Origin: Alistipes sp.
GTDB taxonomy: Bacteria; Bacteroidota; Bacteroidia; Bacteroidales; Rikenellaceae
NCBI GenBank assembly: GCA_017555105.1
Contig: JAFZHB010000005.1
Coordinates: 1 to 64,000, forward strand
Direction: 5' to 3'
DNA: 64,000 nucleotides
Below, piece after piece: positions 59,861-64,000 of the stretch. The stretch's first letter is position 1. Each line of letters opens with the position of its first letter. The position numbers and the translations under genes are program-made. The notes under the pieces are model-generated. The model had not been told where the DNA came from, ran no database searches, and saw only the letters and a program-made list of their open reading frames with translations.

Positions 59861-61744
59861 TTAACGACCAAACTTAATCAATAATACATTCACATCGGCC
59901 GGCGAAACTCCCGGAATGCGTGCTGCTTGTCCGATCGTGCGCGGACGAATACGCGTTAGTTTTTGGCGTGCTTCGATCGTTAACGACTGCATTGCGTTAA
60001 AATCAAACCCATCTGGGATCGAAACCTCTTCCAAACGGTGGAGTTTTGCCGCATTTTGGCGTTCGCGTTCAATGTACCCTTTGTATTTGATTTGGATCTC
60101 TGCCTCCTCGATTGCCTCGGCCGAGATGCCCTCCTTTTTGATAAAGCGGTCGAGTTTCGGAAGCGCAGTGCGTGCTCCTTCGATCGTTACACCGTTGCGT
60201 ACTACCAGGTCGAAGAGTCGTTTTCCCTGCGTCATAGGCTCCGAACCAACCGAAATTAAATAGTCGTTAAAATCCGCTGCTTTGACACTCAGATTTTGTG
60301 CGAAAGAAATAAGCGATTCTACGAACGATTTTTTTTCGAGGAATTCAGCATATCTTTTTTCACCAATCAAGCCAATTTTTGCTCCGAGTGGCGTGAGTCG
60401 CTCGTCGGCATTGTCCTGTCGGAGCAGGATGCGATACTCGGCGCGCGAGGTGAACATGCGGTAAGGTTCATCCACACCCTTTGTGATCAGGTCGTCGATC
60501 AAGACTCCGATGTAGGCTTCGTCGCGTTTCAGCACGACAGCCTCCTCCCCTATGCGTGCGCGGTGGGCGTTGATACCGGCCATCAGACCCTGAGCGGCGG
60601 CCTCCTCATACCCGGTCGTACCATTCACCTGTCCGGCGAAATAAAGACCCTCGATCGGCTTCGTCTCGAGCGAGTGGTGAAGCTGTGTGGGCGGGAAATA
60701 GTCGTACTCGATTGCGTAGCCCGGGCGGTAGATATGCAGGTTTTCAAACCCCTCAATTTGGTGCAACGCCTCCCACTGCACCTCCCACGGAAGCGACGAA
60801 GAGAAGCCATTGAGGTAGTACTCGTTCGTGTTTCTACCCTCGGGTTCGAGGAAGAGTTGGTGGCTCTCCTTGTCGGCAAAGGTGCGTAACTTGTCCTCAA
60901 TCGAGGGACAGTAACGCGGGCCGATGCCGTGGATCGTACCGTTGAAGAGCGGCGAACGATCAAATCCGGTGCGAAGCGTGTCGTGCACCTGCTTCGAGGT
61001 GTAGACCAAATAACACGGAAGTTGATCTTTAACAGCCTCTGTTTCAGATGAGTAAGAGAATTTTGACGGATTCTCGTCGCCCGACTGCGGCTCCATGTTC
61101 TCGAAGTTGATCGTGCGCGCATCGAGGCGTGCGGGCGTACCGGTCTTCATGCGTCCTACCTCGAAGCCCAGCGAGCGGAGCTGCTCGGTCAGGCCGTGCG
61201 AGGCGGCATCACCTGCACGACCACCCTCGGCATTTGAGCTGCCGCAGTGCATCACACCCTCGAGGAAGGTTCCGGCCGTGAGAATCACCTTTTCGCAGGT
61301 GAACGCAACCCCCATTCTGGTCTTAACACCCTTAATGATAGGCGTTTGCGCGTTTTTTTCGAGCATAAGCTCCGTGGCAGCATCCTGCCAGATGTAGAGA
61401 TTGGGCGTCTCTTCGAGCACCTTGCGCCAGGCAGCCGAGAAGGCGCTCTTGTCGCACTGTGCTCGCGGGCTCCACATGGCGGCTCCCTTCGAGCGATTGA
61501 GCATGCGGAACTGGATCGCTGTGCGGTCGGTGATGATGCCCATCATACCACCCAGCGCATCGATCTCGCGTACGATCTGCCCCTTGGCTACCCCACCTAC
61601 GGCGGGGTTGCACGACATGGCAGCGAGTTTCTCCATATCCATGGTCAGCAGCAGCGTGCGCGAGCCGAGGCGTGCAGCGGCCGAGGCCGCCTCACAACCG
61701 GCGTGTCCGCCACCGATGACGATGATGTCGTAGTGCAGGGTCAT
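59861..61744 (-). CDS. mnmG: tRNA uridine-5-carboxymethylaminomethyl modification enzyme MnmG (GidA)
   Basis: FAD-dependent subunit that, with MnmE, makes the cmnm5 modification at wobble uridine. The ATG at 61742-61744 gives 627 residues. IIVIGGGHAGCEAASAAARL is the FAD-binding loop, MSCNPAVGGVAKGQIVREID is the family signature, and MKTGTPARLD follows. FAGQVNGTTGYEEAAAQGLM (with AGQVNGTTGYEEA) is the second FAD motif, and ARIPGVSPADVNVLLI is the C-terminal helix. Its stop is 2 bases past a parS-like site. GidA is often near oriC. ybeY overlaps its start (ATGA). Confidence 0.97.
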   Translation of the reverse strand: MTLHYDIIVIGGGHAGCEAASAAARLGSRTLLLTMDMEKLAAMSCNPAVGGVAKGQIVREIDALGGMMGIITDRTAIQFRMLNRSKGAAMWSPRAQCDKSAFSAAWRKVLEETPNLYIWQDAATELMLEKNAQTPIIKGVKTRMGVAFTCEKVILTAGTFLEGVMHCGSSNAEGGRAGDAASHGLTEQLRSLGFEVGRMKTGTPARLDARTINFENMEPQSGDENPSKFSYSSETEAVKDQLPCYLVYTSKQVHDTLRTGFDRSPLFNGTIHGIGPRYCPSIEDKLRTFADKESHQLFLEPEGRNTNEYYLNGFSSSLPWEVQWEALHQIEGFENLHIYRPGYAIEYDYFPPTQLHHSLETKPIEGLYFAGQVNGTTGYEEAAAQGLMAGINAHRARIGEEAVVLKRDEAYIGVLIDDLITKGVDEPYRMFTSRAEYRILLRQDNADERLTPLGAKIGLIGEKRYAEFLEKKSFVESLISFAQNLSVKAADFNDYLISVGSEPMTQGKRLFDLVVRNGVTIEGARTALPKLDRFIKKEGISAEAIEEAEIQIKYKGYIERERQNAAKLHRLEEVSIPDGFDFNAMQSLTIEARQKLTRIRPRTIGQAARIPGVSPADVNVLLIKFGR

Positions 61745-62169
61745 GCCTTCCAAAATTTCAGGTATTTATCCTCCTTGCGGTGCATTTGAGCATTGGCGCG
61801 CGGGGTTTTGTCCTTCTGACCACAGAGGTGCAGCACGCCGTGAACTACCACGCGACGCATCTCTTCGAGCGTGGTAGCGCCATACTGGCGAGCGTTGTCG
61901 GCTACGGTCTCCACATCGATGAAGACATCGCCGGCTACGATGCGTGCCCCGCGGCGGTCGCTGTAGTCGAAGGTGATCACATCGGTGTAGTAGTCGTGGC
62001 CGAGGAACTCGCGGTTCATGGCCAGCAGACGCTCGGCCGAGCAGAAGATGTAGTTCACATCGCCCAGCGTGTAGCCTTCAGCCTCGGCAACCTCTCGCAG
62101 CCAAGCCGAGGTGCGGCGTTTTTCGGGTAAACGGTAGTTACACTCCTCCGTATAATATCGAACAGCCAT
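61741..62169 (-). CDS. ybeY: Endoribonuclease YbeY (rRNA maturation)
   Basis: Metal-dependent RNase in 16S rRNA 3'-end processing. The 142 residues match the family. GHDYYTDVITFDYSDRRGAR is a strand motif and VVHGVLHLCGQKDKTPRAN is the metal-binding motif. The first two His ligands of H-G-x-L-H are present. At the third ligand position, where the usual HGxLHLxGxDH has His, the sequence reads GQKDK. I recall similar variants in other Bacteroidota, so activity may remain. It overlaps mnmG by 4 bases. Confidence 0.92.
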   Translation of the reverse strand: MAVRYYTEECNYRLPEKRRTSAWLREVAEAEGYTLGDVNYIFCSAERLLAMNREFLGHDYYTDVITFDYSDRRGARIVAGDVFIDVETVADNARQYGATTLEEMRRVVVHGVLHLCGQKDKTPRANAQMHRKEDKYLKFWKA

Positions 62170-62187
62170 TCTTTGCGTTGTTTTAAG

Positions 62188-63309
62188 CTATTTTTTGAAA
62201 CAATTTGCCGCAGACATCACCTCACTTGGGTTGGGTGAGAAGATGCCAAAAACGAGCTTGTATTCCGTGTTCATCGTGGTCGGGTCAACCGCCGTACCAA
62301 TTGTGCCGATTGCCTGATTCTTGGTCACCTTGGCACCCTTCTCCACCGAGGTGGCGCCGAGGTTGGCATAGGAGGTGATGTACTCGCCGTGGGCGACAAA
62401 GACTTCGTATTTAGCCGTGATACGGTTGCGCTTCACCTCGACCACCTTACCCTCGTAGATCGAGCGTACGACCGCCCCCTTCGAGCCTGTTATCTCGGCC
62501 ATGTTGCCCTTGTAGCGCTTCACCTTACCACCCACTACGGGGAGGTTCAGCGCCGTGGTCTTTGACGAGAAGGATGCACCCTCTTTGTTACCTTTCGTGA
62601 GCTTACGCAGCTCGTTGATGGCTACGCTCAGCTGCTGCTCCTGCTGCAGTTTGCGCTGCAAGGCCTCCTTTTCATTGCGTGTCATGCGCTTTATCTCGTT
62701 CTTGGCATCGTTTACATCGCGCTGCAGACGCTGCTTTTGGCGCGTGGCGTTGCGCTTGACCGAGTCGAGCGAGTTTTTTTGACGGTCGAGCTTGGTGCGC
62801 TCGGTCGTTAAGTCGTTTTGTAGTTGGGTGATCTCCTGCATCTTGCGCTCGCGCAAGGCGGCCATTTCGCGCATAGCCGAGAGGCGGCGCGCTATCTCGG
62901 AGAAGCTGCGTGAGGAGAAGATGTAGCTGATGTAGTTGTTTTGGCGGTAGTTGCGGTAGCTCTCGCGCACCAGCTCGGCGTAGAGCGCACGGTTGCGATC
63001 GAGTGTGCGGGCCAGGTCGTTTGCTACGCTGTCCGTGCGGGCAATCTCTCCGCGCAGGAGCGACGCCTCACGCTCGGTCTCCACGAGCAACTGGTTGCGA
63101 GCCTCGATCTGCTTGGCGAGTTTTCGTGCACGCGCCTCCTTGTCCGATCGCCCCTTTTTGAGCTTTGAGATCTGCGCCTCCTCGGCGGCAATCTGCTTTT
63201 CGAGCGAGGCAATGGCGCGTCGCTGTTCAGCAATCTTCGCCTCGTTTTGGGCGGTTGCGGAACAGATACAGAGTAGCAGTGTCGCGAGGGTTAGTAACAG
63301 CTTTTTCAT
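62188..63309 (-). CDS. EnvC-like murein hydrolase activator (degenerate M23 domain)
   Basis: Probably activates an amidase during cell division. The 373 residues start with a signal peptide (LLLTLATLLLCICSATAQ). Residues about 20-240 are a long coiled coil (ASLEKQIAAEEAQISKLKKG, EIARRLSAMREMAALRERKM). The last 100 residues are LytM/M23-like (RSIYEGKVVEVKRNRITAKY, FVAHGEYITSYANLGATSVE). The usual zinc ligands (HxxxD and HxH) are not evident, as in EnvC, which activates but does not cut. It lies 6 bases after the TPR gene and 18 ahead of ybeY. Confidence 0.88.
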   Translation of the reverse strand: MKKLLLTLATLLLCICSATAQNEAKIAEQRRAIASLEKQIAAEEAQISKLKKGRSDKEARARKLAKQIEARNQLLVETEREASLLRGEIARTDSVANDLARTLDRNRALYAELVRESYRNYRQNNYISYIFSSRSFSEIARRLSAMREMAALRERKMQEITQLQNDLTTERTKLDRQKNSLDSVKRNATRQKQRLQRDVNDAKNEIKRMTRNEKEALQRKLQQEQQLSVAINELRKLTKGNKEGASFSSKTTALNLPVVGGKVKRYKGNMAEITGSKGAVVRSIYEGKVVEVKRNRITAKYEVFVAHGEYITSYANLGATSVEKGAKVTKNQAIGTIGTAVDPTTMNTEYKLVFGIFSPNPSEVMSAANCFKK

Positions 63310-63315
63310 TCGATC

Positions 63316-64000
63316 TTACTCGCTCTTTTTTATGGGTGGTTGTGCCAGTCGGCGCTCCACCTCCTGTTTGTCGTACCCCTTGTCGAGGGCGCGCTTCCAA
63401 TAGGTCTCGGCCAGGTATTGCTCTCCGAGGGCGTGCAACACATCGCCGTAGTGGATCAGCAGCTCGGCACTGCGATGTCCGTCGAGGGCGATTGCCTGGC
63501 GGAGGATTGGTCGAGCCTCCTCGAAACGACCCAAGCGGAAGAGGATCCACGCTTGTGTATCCATGTAGGTGGGGTTTTTGTCGGTGAGCTCTTGTACGCG
63601 CGTCGACATGGCGAGAGCCCGCTCCAAATCCACCCCCTCGAGCGCGAGGAAGTAGGCCCAGTTGTTTAACACGAGGATGTTGTCGGGGTTGTACTCCAAT
63701 GCCTTTTTGTAGGCCTTGTAGCACATGCGTTGTGCTGCTCGTTGGAAAGCCCAACCATTGAACTCTCGTTCGCTTTTAGCGTGGTATACATCGCCGATCT
63801 GCCCCCAGACGGAGCTGCGCAGCGAGTCGCTCGGCAGGTAGCGTAACGCCCGTTTGAAGGAGTTGATCGCCTGGTTGTATGCCCCCATCTGGTAGTAGAT
63901 CTGCCCATGCATAAGGCGATACTCATGTTGCTCGGGGAAGGCGTTCAGGGCCTGCTCGGTGTAGTATATGGCCGAGTCGGGTCGTTGCAGGTAGCTCTCT
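63316..64000 (-). CDS. TPR-repeat protein (5' end cut by window)
   Basis: The frame is open from 64000 to the stop at 63316 without interruption. At least four tetratricopeptide repeats are visible: ALNAFPEQHEYRLMHGQIYY, YNQAINSFKRALRYLPSD, AYKKALEYNPDNILVLNNWA and AETYWKRALDKGYDKQEVER. Such repeats form protein-binding superhelices. No membrane segment is visible in the retained part, and the N-terminus is missing, so secretion and partner cannot be judged. It lies 6 bases upstream of the EnvC-like gene, in the same run as ybeY and mnmG. Confidence 0.85.
   Translation of the reverse strand, partial: ESYLQRPDSAIYYTEQALNAFPEQHEYRLMHGQIYYQMGAYNQAINSFKRALRYLPSDSLRSSVWGQIGDVYHAKSEREFNGWAFQRAAQRMCYKAYKKALEYNPDNILVLNNWAYFLALEGVDLERALAMSTRVQELTDKNPTYMDTQAWILFRLGRFEEARPILRQAIALDGHRSAELLIHYGDVLHALGEQYLAETYWKRALDKGYDKQEVERRLAQPPIKKSE

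Noticed and set aside
1-64000. CRISPR arrays, tRNA or rRNA genes, insertion sequences
   Set aside because: No regularly spaced repeats, cloverleaf-like genes, rRNA stretches or transposase frames were seen on either strand.

Overview
The window is high-GC Bacteroidota chromosome. Many genes have the Bacteroides-type promoter (TTTG or TTG, 19-21 bases, then TAnnTTTG). The gene families are typical of Bacteroidales: DUF4296, DUF3826, DUF4136, PorT-like barrels, S46 peptidase, PL1/PL10 pectate lyases. An Alistipes-like Rikenellaceae member is my best guess; that is inference from base composition and gene content. No rRNA, tRNA, CRISPR array, transposase or integrase was seen.

Layout. 1-528: an ECF sigma factor cut by the window edge. 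755-4505: rplY-pth, then a PL1 pectate lyase with its DUF3826 partner. 4559-12603: a compact, intact, minus-strand phage-derived cassette with two tail-like proteins, a small protein, a ClpP-type prohead protease, major capsid, portal, an adaptor-like protein, holin and a lysis enzyme. No terminase, tail tube, tape measure, integrase or replication gene accompanies it. 12604-13179: a regulatory intergenic region with divergent promoters, repeats and hairpins, followed by corA. 14417-24128: a ten-gene plus-strand run of housekeeping and envelope genes (flippase, holB, folK, two lipoproteins, PorT-like barrel, rbfA, FtsX-like permease, DUF4296). 24164-33478: nitroreductase, dprA, tatD, asparaginase, an ExbB/ExbD energy-transduction cluster, rnhB, a membrane protein and an AraC regulator. 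33537-33657: a probable small RNA. 33718-51083: mostly minus-strand genes (PL10 pectate lyase, folE, rdgB, recJ, lipB, lipA, polA, queD, DUF1593, sppA, a BNR-repeat protein). 51236-59776: plus-strand mrp, nadA, S46 peptidase, metG and ilvE. 59861-64000: minus-strand mnmG, ybeY, an EnvC-like protein and a TPR protein cut by the window end.

Two regions deserve most attention. The first is the phage-derived cassette. Its genes are all open and overlap tightly, it has its own TATCTTTG promoter and a repeat-rich leader, and it carries capsid, portal and lysis genes but no packaging motor. It could be a domesticated particle-forming or gene-transfer-like system. The second is 53.2-59.9 kb: an AT-rich 371-base gap with DnaA-box-like sites (candidate oriC), plus two parS-like palindromes next to mnmG. 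A 14-base string from this candidate origin also occurs in the leader of the phage cassette.

The other genes suggest a gut saccharolytic and proteolytic anaerobe. It carries pectin lyases without a local SusC/SusD pair, a dipeptidyl-peptidase, and pteridine/queuosine, lipoate and NAD synthesis genes.
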